Below are positions 1-8,493 of a stretch of 64,000 nt of DNA, in pieces. Origin of the DNA: Cellulophaga algicola DSM 14237 (GTDB taxonomy: Bacteria > Bacteroidota > Bacteroidia > Flavobacteriales > Flavobacteriaceae); NCBI RefSeq assembly GCF_000186265.1, contig NC_014934.1, forward strand, positions 2,604,001 to 2,668,000, given 5' to 3'. The notes beneath the pieces were generated by a model. That model did not search any database. It saw only the letters and a list, made by a program, of their open reading frames with translations, and was not told where the DNA came from. The number at the start of each line of letters is the position of its first letter. Position 1 is the first letter of the stretch. Position numbers and translations under genes: made by a program.

Positions 1-146
1 AAAGTTTAATGGTGCATTATTTTTTTTTGAGAGTAACTTGCATTTTCTTTATGCTTAACTTTAACTTGTGATAATACAGTACCTTATAATAGGTATACAC
101 AAGTGTAGGTATGAACACTACTTGTTTCTTAGATAAAACTAACCTT

Positions 147-908
147 ATGAAAAAAATTATACTATTGGTACTTTTAGGTACATTCTCAATTGCGCAAAGT
201 TTTGCTCAAGATGAAGAACGTACCTACTTACGCGGTAAAGTTATGTACCGCAATAGCAATGTTCAGAATGAAAATGTAATTAATGTAAATACGGAATTAG
301 GAGTCATAACCAATACCAGTGGGGAGTTTGCCATTAATGTTAAGGTTGGCGATGAATTGGTTTTTACGGCATTAAATTATCAAATGAAACGCGTTATTAT
401 TACGCCAGAAATTTTAGCGAATAACAGACTTGTTGTTGAAGTTAATGAAAAAGTTACAGAATTAGATGAGGTAGTGGTAGGGCCAGAAAACCAAGAAGCT
501 TTTTTGATTGTAAAAAATGAAGAGTTTAAAAAATACGAATATGGTATTGATGAAACTTCTAGAGTAGAAAATATAGCCATGTCTGACCAAGAACGTGGTA
601 TGCAAAACGGAATCAATTTTGTAAACATTTTTAAAGCCATTAAAAAAGGAATTAAAAATGAAGATGGCACAGCAGCAGAACCGGCACCTAGATTAAAAGT
701 TAGTGATGTGCTTCGTCAAGTTTACGATGATCAATTTTTTGTCTCAGATTTACAATTGCCACAAGATAAAATTACTCAGTTTTTATACTATTGCGATACA
801 CGTTTACCAGAACAATCGCTCCTAAAAAAAACCAATGAGTTTGAATTGATTGATTTTCTAGTGAATGCAAGTAAAGATTTTCGTGCGCAATTAGATGATA
901 AAAACTAG
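147..908 (+). CDS. Secreted carboxypeptidase-regulatory-like protein, paralog 1 of 4
   Basis: First of four tandem paralogs. The product (about 253 residues from the ATG at 147) starts with a signal peptide (MKKIILL..., cleavage probably near SFAQD). A carboxypeptidase-regulatory-like beta domain follows, recognisable by V-I-N-V-N-T-E-L-G-V-I-T-N-T-S-G-E-F and the closing LDEVVV strand. This fold is common in Bacteroidota surface proteins. No TonB barrel follows; the remaining ~140 residues are charged and of unknown function. An in-frame ATG at 111 would add 12 residues before the signal peptide and looks less likely. Its end overlaps the next gene by 14 bases, which points to cotranscription. 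It is the most divergent of the four. Role unknown; probably periplasmic or envelope. Confidence 0.8.
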   Translation: MKKIILLVLLGTFSIAQSFAQDEERTYLRGKVMYRNSNVQNENVINVNTELGVITNTSGEFAINVKVGDELVFTALNYQMKRVIITPEILANNRLVVEVNEKVTELDEVVVGPENQEAFLIVKNEEFKKYEYGIDETSRVENIAMSDQERGMQNGINFVNIFKAIKKGIKNEDGTAAEPAPRLKVSDVLRQVYDDQFFVSDLQLPQDKITQFLYYCDTRLPEQSLLKKTNEFELIDFLVNASKDFRAQLDDKN

Positions 909-1671
909 TCTTTATATAACGTGTTTTTTTATATGTGCTGCCAACGTGCAGGCACAAAAAACGGTTTATAAAGAACTAGAAGGTAGGGTATCTAGTGCAG
1001 ATGGGGATGTTGCTGCTACGCATGTCTTAAATATTAGTGCTCAAAAAGCAGCGATTACAGATATTGATGGTTTTTTTACCATTACGGCAGGTTTAAATGA
1101 TACGTTAGTGTTTTCTGCGGTACAGTTTCAACGAAAAGAAATTGTAGTGACCAAAGAGATTCTAGCTAGCAAATTGCTATATATAACCTTAGATCCTGCG
1201 CTAAATGCTTTGAATGAAGTGGTGGTAATGCCCTTTAATTTAAGTGGCGAATTGGGTAGGGATATGAATAGGATGGAAATTGACCCGCCCTTGACGGCTG
1301 CAAGTTTAGGATTACCCAATGCTTTTGTGAAGAAAATGTCACAGGCAGAACGTAAAGCTTTTTCTGCGGGAGCAGGCGGACCGTTACTATCCGCATTAAA
1401 TGCCATAACGGGCGAAACAAAAAGACTGCGTTTAATTCAAGAACGAGAAGCAAAATATACACGAACTGAGTTTATACGTAAAGCATATCATGATTCTCTC
1501 TATGTGAAGGAATTGAAAATACCAGTAGACAGAATTAATGACTTTATGTATCTCTGTGAAATAGATTCCTCTTTTACTGCACTTGATAAGAAAGATAACT
1601 TACGTATTTGGGAGTTTATGCTACAGAAGAGTGTTGCTTACCGAAAAAATTACGAATTAGAATTGCCATAG
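895..1671 (+). CDS. Secreted carboxypeptidase-regulatory-like protein, paralog 2 of 4
   Basis: Paralog of the preceding and following genes, 258 residues. The signal peptide ends near NVQAQ. The regulatory-like beta domain contains SSADGDVAATHVLN, KAAITDIDGFF and LNEVVVMPF. The C-terminal half carries conserved blocks shared with paralogs 3 and 4: SLGLPNAFV, SQAERKAF, a short glycine-rich stretch, AITGETKRL, and an end segment with LKIPVDRINDFMYLCE and IWEFM. The ATG lies inside the end of the previous gene, so translational coupling is likely. Function is not known. Close identity to paralog 3 in the first half points to a fairly recent duplication. Confidence 0.82.
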   Translation: MIKTSLYITCFFICAANVQAQKTVYKELEGRVSSADGDVAATHVLNISAQKAAITDIDGFFTITAGLNDTLVFSAVQFQRKEIVVTKEILASKLLYITLDPALNALNEVVVMPFNLSGELGRDMNRMEIDPPLTAASLGLPNAFVKKMSQAERKAFSAGAGGPLLSALNAITGETKRLRLIQEREAKYTRTEFIRKAYHDSLYVKELKIPVDRINDFMYLCEIDSSFTALDKKDNLRIWEFMLQKSVAYRKNYELELP

Positions 1672-1705
1672 TTTTTAAAATCAATTAATATTAATATTTT
1701 ATTCC

Positions 1706-2497
1706 TTGCTTTTGATTAGACCTTTAAAACATTTTTTTGTTTTTTTACTGCTCGCTGTTAGCTTTTCTAGCCAAGCGCAAAGTCATTTTTCTAAAGAAAT
1801 AGAAGGGAAAGTTTCTAGTGCAGATGGCGATGTGGCAGCCACGCATGTACTGAATGTTTCTACAAAGAAAGCGGCCATTACAGATATTGATGGTTTTTTT
1901 AGAATCTTGGCAAGTTTGCAGGATACTTTGGTTTTTTCTGCTATTCAATACCAACGAAAAGAGATTGTAGTAACCGCAGAGATTCTTACGAGTAAGACCA
2001 TTTACATTACCTTAAACCCTGCTTTGAACGAATTAAAAGAGGTGGTGGTGATGCCTTATAATTTAACAGGCAATCTAACTACAGATATGAAAAGTGAGCC
2101 TGTAGTCGTAGCGGCTACTTTAGGCTTGCCTAATGCGTATGTTGTAAAGAAAACCCAAAGCGAACGTAAACTAAATGAAGCCACTACGGGTGGTGGTTTG
2201 GTACCTATAAACCCCATAATTAATGCGATAACGGGCAGAACCAAAATGCTTAAAGATCGTGTGAAGCGTGATGAGAAATACGCTAGAACAGAACGGGTGA
2301 GAGCTTTTTATATGGATACCTTGTATGTAACAGAATTAAAAATTCCTGCGTTAAAGATTGATGATTTTTTATACTTCTGTGAAGTAGATGATTCTTTTTC
2401 GAGTGTCGTGGATACCCACGATAAAATTAGAATATGGGAATTTCTTAGGAAGAAAAGTAAAGTGTACCGGGAAAATAATAATATCGAAGCCCCGTAA
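1706..2497 (+). CDS. Secreted carboxypeptidase-regulatory-like protein, paralog 3 of 4 (TTG start)
   Basis: Third copy, 263 residues, very close to paralog 2 (shared SSADGDVAATHVLN, KAAITDIDGFF, QRKEIVVT). The start is a TTG: there is no in-frame ATG before the signal peptide, and the first internal ATG falls far inside the domain. TTG at 1706 gives a good signal peptide (LLIRPLKHFFVFLLLAVSF, cleavage near SSQAQS); TTG at 1712 is an alternative. The C-terminal half repeats the family blocks LGLPNAYVV, QSERKL, AITGRTKML, LKIPALKIDDFLYFCE and IWEFLRKKS. It lies 34 bases after paralog 2, in the same presumed operon. Function unknown. Confidence 0.8.
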   Translation: MLLIRPLKHFFVFLLLAVSFSSQAQSHFSKEIEGKVSSADGDVAATHVLNVSTKKAAITDIDGFFRILASLQDTLVFSAIQYQRKEIVVTAEILTSKTIYITLNPALNELKEVVVMPYNLTGNLTTDMKSEPVVVAATLGLPNAYVVKKTQSERKLNEATTGGGLVPINPIINAITGRTKMLKDRVKRDEKYARTERVRAFYMDTLYVTELKIPALKIDDFLYFCEVDDSFSSVVDTHDKIRIWEFLRKKSKVYRENNNIEAP

Positions 2498-2517
2498 TTT
2501 AATCGTATTTAGCTGTG

Positions 2518-3321
2518 ATGAAATTTGCTAATGAACATCTTGTTGTAGTGCTGTTGTTTCTAGCAATAGGAGTAGGAGCACAAGAACATCAAGTGGCTTT
2601 AGAGGGGAATGTACAGGTGGTAAATTCAGAATTAGCAGGGATTCATGTGCAAAATGTTTCTACCCAAAAAGCAACCATTACAGATGGGTATGGGTTTTTT
2701 TCCATTGTAGTGAGTTTAAAGGATACTTTGCTATTTTCATCCGTGCAATTAAAAAAGAAAGAGCTTGTAATTACTAAAGAAATTTTAGAAAGCAAAAAAA
2801 TTATAATCCCCTTAGAGGAAGCGGAAAATAAATTAGAAGAAGTGGTAGTCATGCCATTTCATCTAACAGGAGATTTATCTAAAGATGCAGGCAATTTAAA
2901 ACAAGCAGCAGTATCTTCTACTTCCTTAGGTTTGCCAAATACGCATGTGGTGAAAATGACCTATAATGAACGTAAATTATTGGAGGCAGATCGGGGAACT
3001 ATGCTAAGAGTTCTTCCGTTAGGTTTTGCTATTAATACACATAAGATATTAAATAGAATTTCGGGTCGTACGAAGATGCTTAAAGAGCGCATTGTCAGAG
3101 AGGAAAAGAATAATTCAGTAGAGCAATTATTGGCCTACTATCCAGAGGCTATTATTACTGAAAATCTAAAAATTCCGGACCTGCAACTTCATGAGTTTAT
3201 ATATTTCTGCGAAGTAGATAAGAATTTTAACTTCTTATTAAAATCAGAAAATCAATTAATACTTTGGGAGTTTTTAGAGCGTAAAAGCAAAGTGTTTCTA
3301 AAACAGAATAAGCCAGATTAG
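2518..3321 (+). CDS. Secreted carboxypeptidase-regulatory-like protein, paralog 4 of 4
   Basis: Fourth copy, 267 residues from ATG 2518 (a GTG sits directly before it at 2515). The signal peptide ends near GVGAQ. The beta domain has VQNVSTQKATITDGYGFF and LEEVVVMPFHLTGDL. The C-terminal half keeps LGLPNTHVV, NERKL, a hydrophobic stretch, ISGRTKML, LKIPDLQLHEFIYFCE and LWEFLERKS. It is more diverged than copies 2 and 3 from each other. The order copy 4, small secreted protein, M1 peptidase suggests one envelope-related unit. Function unknown. Confidence 0.8.
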   Translation: MKFANEHLVVVLLFLAIGVGAQEHQVALEGNVQVVNSELAGIHVQNVSTQKATITDGYGFFSIVVSLKDTLLFSSVQLKKKELVITKEILESKKIIIPLEEAENKLEEVVVMPFHLTGDLSKDAGNLKQAAVSSTSLGLPNTHVVKMTYNERKLLEADRGTMLRVLPLGFAINTHKILNRISGRTKMLKERIVREEKNNSVEQLLAYYPEAIITENLKIPDLQLHEFIYFCEVDKNFNFLLKSENQLILWEFLERKSKVFLKQNKPD

Positions 3322-3377
3322 TTTTACCTTTGGCATAAGCTTTGCTTAATTAATATTGAAAATAAGCACTAAATTTT

Positions 3378-3887
3378 ATGAAATCACTAAAGAAGAGTTT
3401 TTTAATTTTATTAGTACCCTTGTTTGCTTTTACTGCCGTGCATAAGTTCTATGTCACGGTAACTAATATCGCCTATTCAGAGAAAGAAGATGCCATACAA
3501 ATTACCTCGCGTATTTTTATAGATGATTTGGAAAAGGCTTTTAAAGAGCGTTATGCTATTAGATCAAAAATGGCAACCGAGAATGAATTGAAAGATGTAG
3601 ATGCATATATTGAAAAGTATATTAGGTCAAAGTTCATCGTTACCATTAATCAAAAGCAGCGAGAATACACCTATATCGGTAAAAAATACGATAATGATGT
3701 GGTGGTAGTTTATTTAGAGATTCCGAAGGTGAATTACCCTGAAATAAAATCTATTTCTGTTACAAATGAAATTTTGACAGACATGTTTGAAGAGCAACAG
3801 AATGTGGTTCATTTTAAACTTTCAGGAAAAAAGAAGAGTTTTGTACTTACGCGAGAAAATAATAAAGGAATGTTAAACTTAGATTAA
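3378..3887 (+). CDS. Small secreted protein, DUF6702-like
   Basis: A 169-residue protein with an N-terminal signal or anchor segment (FLILLVPLFAFTAV) followed by HKFYVTVTNIAYSEKEDAIQ, a beta-rich opening typical of the DUF6702 family found next to M1 peptidases in Flavobacteriia. The rest alternates beta strands and charged helices, with no catalytic motif that I recognise. It lies 56 bases after paralog 4 and 61 bases before the M1 peptidase gene. The family assignment is from memory of the sequence pattern, and function is unknown. Confidence 0.7.
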   Translation: MKSLKKSFLILLVPLFAFTAVHKFYVTVTNIAYSEKEDAIQITSRIFIDDLEKAFKERYAIRSKMATENELKDVDAYIEKYIRSKFIVTINQKQREYTYIGKKYDNDVVVVYLEIPKVNYPEIKSISVTNEILTDMFEEQQNVVHFKLSGKKKSFVLTRENNKGMLNLD

Positions 3888-3948
3888 TACGTTAACAATT
3901 TCTTAAAAAGCTTTAATTTTCTAGCGACTAAATTAATTAATTCAAGAA

Positions 3949-6255
3949 ATGAGCAAAATCAAGTACTACATTACAGCACTTTTGTTTGTGTTTGCGAGTA
4001 TTCTAAGCGCACAAGACACAGAAGTTAAAGAGAAAGCAGCGCCTCATGGCAATGTGAACAAATTTAAGCAGATGTATGAAGAGTTCGCAACTCCAAATAC
4101 ATATAGATCTGCATCTGGAGCTCCAGGTCCTAATTACTATCAGCAACAAGCTGATTATAAGATGGATATTACACTAGATGATAAAAATGCAAAGATCTTT
4201 GGCGAAGAAACAATTACGTATACCAACAATTCTCCAGACAATTTAGAGTTTTTATGGTTGCAGTTAGATCAAAACGTTCGTACAAAAAATACGAAGTCGG
4301 ATTTAAGAAATGAATCAGCGGCGCCTTTTGCAAGTACGGTAGAGAATTTCTCAGGTACATTTATGACAGCATCTTTTGATGGTGGTTTTAATATTGAGTA
4401 CGTTAAAGATGCTAATGGTAAAGCATTGCCATACACGATTAACCAAACTATGATGCGTGTAGATTTACCTACACCTTTGAAAAGTAAAGATCAAATTTCT
4501 TTAAAAATTAAATGGAATTATAACATTCCAGATCATACCGTAAGTAGAGCGCGTTCTGGCTATGAGTATTTTCCAGAGGATGGAAACCGTGCCTATGTTA
4601 TTGCGCAGTTTTTCCCAAGAATGGCGGTTTATAGCGATGTAGAAGGATGGCAAAACCATCAGTTCTGGGGGAATGGCGAGTTTGCACTTCCTTTTGGTGA
4701 TTACGAAGTGAATATTACAGTTCCTGCAGATCATATTCTAGATGGTACAGGAGAGCTTCAAAATACAAAAGACGTTTTTTCTAAAGAAATGATGAAGCGT
4801 TATGAATTGGCTAAAAAGTCATATGATAAGCCTGTAATTATTGTTACGCAAGCAGAAGCAGAAGCGGCCGAAAAAGGTTTTTCTGATAAAACAAAAACTT
4901 GGAAGCTGAAAGCTAAAAATGTGCGTGATTTTGGTTTTGCAACTTCAAGAAAGTTTATTTGGGACATGCAAGCAGTGCAATTAGGTGGCAGAACTGTTAT
5001 GGCAGTTTCAATGTACCCAAAAGAAGGTAATCCTTTATGGGAAGAATATTCTACAAAAGCAGTAGCACATACCTTAAGATCATACTCTTCTCACACGTTT
5101 GATTATCCTTATCCTAAAGCAATTTCTGTTCATGCTAAAAATCAAGGAATGGAATATCCAATGATTTGTTGGAATTACGGAAGGCCAGAAAAAGATGGTA
5201 CTTATTCTGACCGCGTGAAGTACGGAATGATTAGTGTTATTATTCATGAAGTAGGTCATAACTTCTTCCCGATGATTGTAAACTCTGACGAACGTCAGTG
5301 GGGTTGGATGGATGAAGGTTTAGATACGTTCATGCAATATATGGCAGAACAAGAGTTTGGTGAAGCATATCCTGCAGCAATTGCACCAAATGATAAATAC
5401 CCGTCTAGAAGAGGGGAGCCTTCTAAGATTGTACCTTACATGAGTGGTGATCAAGATTATATTTCACCAATTATGTCTAATCCTGAAAATGTTTTTCAAT
5501 TAGGAAATAATGCGTACGGTAAACCAGCTACAGCCCTTAATATTTTAAGAGAAACGGTAATGGGCAGAGAATTGTTTGACCATGCGTTTAAAACATATTC
5601 TCACAGATGGATGTTTAAGCACCCAACTCCAGAAGATTTTTTCCGTACGATGGAAGATGCTTCTGCAGTAGATTTAGATTGGTACTGGAGAGGTTGGTTC
5701 TACACAACTAACTTTGTTGATATAGGTGTTGGCAGTGTAAAAAAATATATAGTTACAGATAAGCCAACAGCTAAAATGAAAGAATATGCAGCGGCTAGAA
5801 ATCAAGATATAAAAGATCTTCCGCCATTAGTATATTTAGCAGAAGAAGGTTCAGAAGATTATGATGAGTCTTTAAAAGGAAAAGTAGCATCAGAAATTTC
5901 TAAGCCATTAAAAGAATTTATGATGGATACTATGACACCTGCAGAAAGAGCAGCTGTTAAAGAACCTAAATTCTTCTATGAAGTTACTTTTACTAAACCA
6001 GGAGGTATTCCAATGCCATTAATTGTTGAATATACGTATGCAGACGGTACTACAGAGAATGTTACCTATCCTCCAGAAATTTGGAGAAAGAATGACAAGG
6101 AAGTAACCCGCATGCTTTCTTTACAAAAAGAATTGACTAGTGTTGTTGTAGATCCAAAAGCAGAAACAGCAGATATTGATACAACAAATAACTCATGGCC
6201 TAAGAAAGAAGAGCAATCAGATTTTGATAAGTTTAAAAACGATCAAGAAGATTAA
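3949..6255 (+). CDS. M1 family metallopeptidase (gluzincin aminopeptidase)
   Basis: Secreted zinc aminopeptidase of the M1 family, 768 residues. A signal peptide (ends near LSAQD) is followed by the N-terminal beta domain and the catalytic domain. The zinc site is HEVGH at residues 433-437 with the third ligand Glu at 456 (HEXXH-x18-E), in the context MDEG. The exopeptidase motif is GMEYP at 400-404 in place of GAMEN. The C-terminal third lacks further recognisable domains and ends in an acidic, lysine-rich tail. It probably trims peptides in the periplasm. A strong hairpin terminator follows, so it closes the 0-6.3 kb unit. Confidence 0.9.
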   Translation: MSKIKYYITALLFVFASILSAQDTEVKEKAAPHGNVNKFKQMYEEFATPNTYRSASGAPGPNYYQQQADYKMDITLDDKNAKIFGEETITYTNNSPDNLEFLWLQLDQNVRTKNTKSDLRNESAAPFASTVENFSGTFMTASFDGGFNIEYVKDANGKALPYTINQTMMRVDLPTPLKSKDQISLKIKWNYNIPDHTVSRARSGYEYFPEDGNRAYVIAQFFPRMAVYSDVEGWQNHQFWGNGEFALPFGDYEVNITVPADHILDGTGELQNTKDVFSKEMMKRYELAKKSYDKPVIIVTQAEAEAAEKGFSDKTKTWKLKAKNVRDFGFATSRKFIWDMQAVQLGGRTVMAVSMYPKEGNPLWEEYSTKAVAHTLRSYSSHTFDYPYPKAISVHAKNQGMEYPMICWNYGRPEKDGTYSDRVKYGMISVIIHEVGHNFFPMIVNSDERQWGWMDEGLDTFMQYMAEQEFGEAYPAAIAPNDKYPSRRGEPSKIVPYMSGDQDYISPIMSNPENVFQLGNNAYGKPATALNILRETVMGRELFDHAFKTYSHRWMFKHPTPEDFFRTMEDASAVDLDWYWRGWFYTTNFVDIGVGSVKKYIVTDKPTAKMKEYAAARNQDIKDLPPLVYLAEEGSEDYDESLKGKVASEISKPLKEFMMDTMTPAERAAVKEPKFFYEVTFTKPGGIPMPLIVEYTYADGTTENVTYPPEIWRKNDKEVTRMLSLQKELTSVVVDPKAETADIDTTNNSWPKKEEQSDFDKFKNDQED

Positions 6256-6285
6256 TCTTTAATCAAAACAAAGGTTTATTGTAGT

Positions 6286-6340
6286 AATAAAGCCAAGAAT
6301 GAAAACACTATGTTTTTGTTCTTGGCTTTATTCATTTTAT
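6286..6340 (+). terminator. Rho-independent terminator after M1 peptidase
   Basis: A 14-base inverted repeat (AATAAAGCCAAGAA at 6286-6299 and its complement at 6319-6332) separated by 19 bases, with T-rich sequence after it. It lies 30 bases after the stop codon of the M1 peptidase. Confidence 0.75.
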
Positions 6341-6433
6341 AACTTTACCTACAGGTGGTTTGCAATATGTTAAATGTTTGAAAAGGAGAATTATGTTTTA
6401 TTCTTTTTTTTATGCGACTGACAAACTTCTCAT

Positions 6434-6441
6434 TATATTTG
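6434..6441 (+). promoter_or_regulatory. TAnnTTTG -7 box, tatA
   Basis: TATATTTG matches the Bacteroidota primary-sigma -7 consensus TAnnTTTG. Only four bases separate it from the ATG at 6446, so the transcript may be leaderless, or translation may begin at the second ATG (6452). No clear -33 TTG is visible. Confidence 0.45.
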
Positions 6442-6445
6442 TAGT

Positions 6446-6727
6446 ATGTTAATGACACATTTTTTATTTATAAGTGGTGGGGAGATATTCTTCATACTTT
6501 TTATAGTGGTGATGGTATTTGGAGCTGATAAAATTCCAGATATTGCCCGTGGTTTAGGAAAAGGGATGCGTCAATTAAAAGATGCTACTGAAGATATTAA
6601 ACAAGAAATTCAGAAAAGTGCAGATAAGCAAGGTATTAATACCGACTTCACAAAAGACATTAAAAACCAAATAGATAAAGTTAAGGAGAACATTAACGAC
6701 GTTACGGGCACCATTAAGAGAAAGTAA
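6446..6727 (+). CDS. tatA: Twin-arginine translocase TatA/E-type subunit
   Basis: A 93-residue TatA-type protein of the Tat export system for folded proteins. It has a short N-terminal segment, one membrane helix (about residues 10-25, GGEIFFILFIVVMVFG), the hinge with ADKIPDIARGLGKGMRQ as start of the amphipathic helix, and a lysine/aspartate-rich soluble tail. Length and order fit TatA/E. The homologous TatB cannot be fully excluded, but in this phylum TatA-like proteins dominate. Two bases separate it from the PAP2 gene, so the two are probably cotranscribed. Confidence 0.88.
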   Translation: MLMTHFLFISGGEIFFILFIVVMVFGADKIPDIARGLGKGMRQLKDATEDIKQEIQKSADKQGINTDFTKDIKNQIDKVKENINDVTGTIKRK

Positions 6728-6729
6728 TT

Positions 6730-7305
6730 ATGTTCGATAAATTGTTAACCTGGGATAGGGAAACTTTTATTTATTTAAACAGTCTAGGAATTGAAGAGTA
6801 CGACCAGTTTTGGAGTATTGCTACAAATATCTCTACTTGGATTCCTCTTTATGTGCTATTCCTCTTTTTAGTGATGTATAAGAAGAGCAAAAAAGAAAAA
6901 ATTCAAAAAATACTTACGGCTGTTTTAATGTTGCTTTTTGTGTTGCTTCTTACAGGAGTAACAAAAGAATTAGTTGGGAGAATACGCCCAAGTGCAGACG
7001 CTGAAATAAACACGTTAATTCGTATTATAAAAGGTTCTGATGGCTTTAGTTTCTTTTCTGGTCATTCTGCTTATTCCTTTGCATTAACCACCATTGTGGT
7101 ACTCTTTATAAAAGACACCTTTAAATGGAGCTGGGCATTTTATATTTGGCCTATATTCTTAGCATTCAGTCGTATTTATGTGGGAGTGCATTATCCTGTA
7201 GATTTAATAACTGGTGCTATTGTAGGTATATTATCTGGTAATTTATTTTACGGAATTTATTTAAAAATTATAGCACCCTACTCAAGGTTAAGCCGTCCCG
7301 AATAG
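6730..7305 (+). CDS. PAP2 family phosphatase
   Basis: Integral membrane phosphatase of the PAP2 superfamily, 191 residues. All three signature motifs are present: K79-x6-R86-P87, the SGHS motif at 110-113 and S147-R148-x5-H154-x3-D158. The membrane helices lie near residues 36-50, 61-76, 114-128 and 136-150. Likely substrates are undecaprenyl pyrophosphate or other lipid phosphates; the sequence does not decide between them. It is probably cotranscribed with tatA. The last 38 bases overlap the convergent O-methyltransferase gene. Confidence 0.9.
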   Translation: MFDKLLTWDRETFIYLNSLGIEEYDQFWSIATNISTWIPLYVLFLFLVMYKKSKKEKIQKILTAVLMLLFVLLLTGVTKELVGRIRPSADAEINTLIRIIKGSDGFSFFSGHSAYSFALTTIVVLFIKDTFKWSWAFYIWPIFLAFSRIYVGVHYPVDLITGAIVGILSGNLFYGIYLKIIAPYSRLSRPE

Positions 7306-7909
7306 GTAATAATACGGTTTCAACTCTTGGGTCTTCTTTTAATTTTTTGTTATACTCTAGTAATATTTTAGTCACTTTATCTTTGGGATTTAGGGGTTCT
7401 ACCACTTTTCCAGACCATAAGACATTATCAGATAATATGACACTTCCAGATTTTGTTTTCTTAAGGACGGCCTCAAAATAATGGTCATAGCTCGCTTTTT
7501 CGGCATCAATAAAAATTAAATCAAATGTTTCGTTTAATTCTGGAATAATTTTAAGCGCATCTCCAGTGTGTTGCCTAATCTGATTACCGAATCCACTTTT
7601 ATCAAAATATTTACGCTGCATGTCTACCAGCTCTTCATTGACATCAATGGTATGTAGTGTGCCATTTTTTTGTAATCCTTCAGCCAAACAAATCGCAGAG
7701 TAGCCCGTGTATGTGCCAATTTCTAAAATAGTTTTAGGATTAATAATTTTAGATAACAAGCTTAATGCTCTTCCTTGAAAATGACCCGTAATCATTCTGG
7801 GTTGTATTACTCTTAAATGGGTATCTTTCGTAAGCTCTTGTAAAACCTCGGGTTCTAGTTGCGAGTTGTCAGCAATATAATTTTCAAGTAAAGGAGATAG
7901 AAAATGCAT
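7268..7909 (-). CDS. SAM-dependent O-methyltransferase (CCoAOMT/COMT-like)
   Basis: A 213-residue class I methyltransferase of the O-methyltransferase family 3 (catechol or caffeoyl-CoA type). Motif I is ILEIGTYTGYSAICLAEGL, followed by HTIDVNEE. The metal/catalytic region is DLIFIDAEKASYDHYFE, and SDNVLWSGKV follows. The natural substrate is not deducible; bacterial members methylate small catechols. It is transcribed on the minus strand, and its 3' end overlaps the PAP2 coding end by 38 bases. A TAnnTTTG box lies 15 bases upstream of the ATG. Confidence 0.88.
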   Translation of the reverse strand: MHFLSPLLENYIADNSQLEPEVLQELTKDTHLRVIQPRMITGHFQGRALSLLSKIINPKTILEIGTYTGYSAICLAEGLQKNGTLHTIDVNEELVDMQRKYFDKSGFGNQIRQHTGDALKIIPELNETFDLIFIDAEKASYDHYFEAVLKKTKSGSVILSDNVLWSGKVVEPLNPKDKVTKILLEYNKKLKEDPRVETVLLPIRDGLTLSRVL

Positions 7910-7924
7910 GTAAAAAAATTTTCA

Positions 7925-7932
7925 CAAAAGTA
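7925..7932 (-). promoter_or_regulatory. TAnnTTTG -7 box, O-methyltransferase
   Basis: On the minus strand the sequence reads TACTTTTG, a consensus -7 box, 15 bases before the ATG. The intergenic space to the divergent GNAT gene is only 58 bases. Confidence 0.45.
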
Positions 7933-7967
7933 GATATTAATAGTATCTTGAAAAAAACTATTTTAAG

Positions 7968-8426
7968 ATGAATACGATTACTATCCGTGATGCAGTAGCG
8001 AAAGATTTACCTATTCTGTTAGCGTTTGAACAAGGGATTGTTAAAGCAGAAAGGCCCTTTGATCCAACCTTGGCGGAAGATCCTATTAGCTATTATGATA
8101 TTGAAAAATTTATTAAAGATGGTAGGAGCAAAGTAGTTGTGGCTTGTATTGGAGGAAAAATAGCAGGCAGCGGTTTTGCAACGATATTAACGGCAAAAAA
8201 CTATCTAGTGCATGAAGAGTACGTTAACCTACATTTTATGTATACAGCTCCAGATTATAGAGGACAAGGGGTAAATGCATTAATCATGAATACGTTAAAA
8301 GAATGGGCACATAGTAAAAATATTAAAGAAGTTAGATTAACGGTGTATCAAGATAATCTACCTGCGATTAAGGCTTACGAAAAAGTAGGGTTTAAAAAAC
8401 ATATCATAGAAATGAGATTAGTGTAA
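7968..8426 (+). CDS. GNAT family N-acetyltransferase
   Basis: A 152-residue acetyltransferase of the GNAT fold. The acetyl-CoA pyrophosphate loop is in APDYRGQGVNALI (R-x-x-G-x pattern), and the C-terminal LTVYQDNLPAIKAYEKVGF block is typical of the family. The acceptor substrate is unknown. It stands alone between a divergent methyltransferase and kynU. Kynureninase follows 67 bases later from its ATG, with its own -7 box. Confidence 0.85.
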   Translation: MNTITIRDAVAKDLPILLAFEQGIVKAERPFDPTLAEDPISYYDIEKFIKDGRSKVVVACIGGKIAGSGFATILTAKNYLVHEEYVNLHFMYTAPDYRGQGVNALIMNTLKEWAHSKNIKEVRLTVYQDNLPAIKAYEKVGFKKHIIEMRLV

Positions 8427-8470
8427 GTGCTACAAATTTTATAGGGGATAATAAATACAATTGGAAGTCG

Positions 8471-8478
8471 TAATTTTG
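8471..8478 (+). promoter_or_regulatory. TAnnTTTG -7 box, kynU
   Basis: TAATTTTG lies 15 bases before the ATG at 8494. It sits downstream of an in-frame TTG at 8461, so it argues that 8494 and not 8461 is the true start of kynureninase. Confidence 0.5.
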
Positions 8479-8493
8479 AAAAAAAAGCTATTT

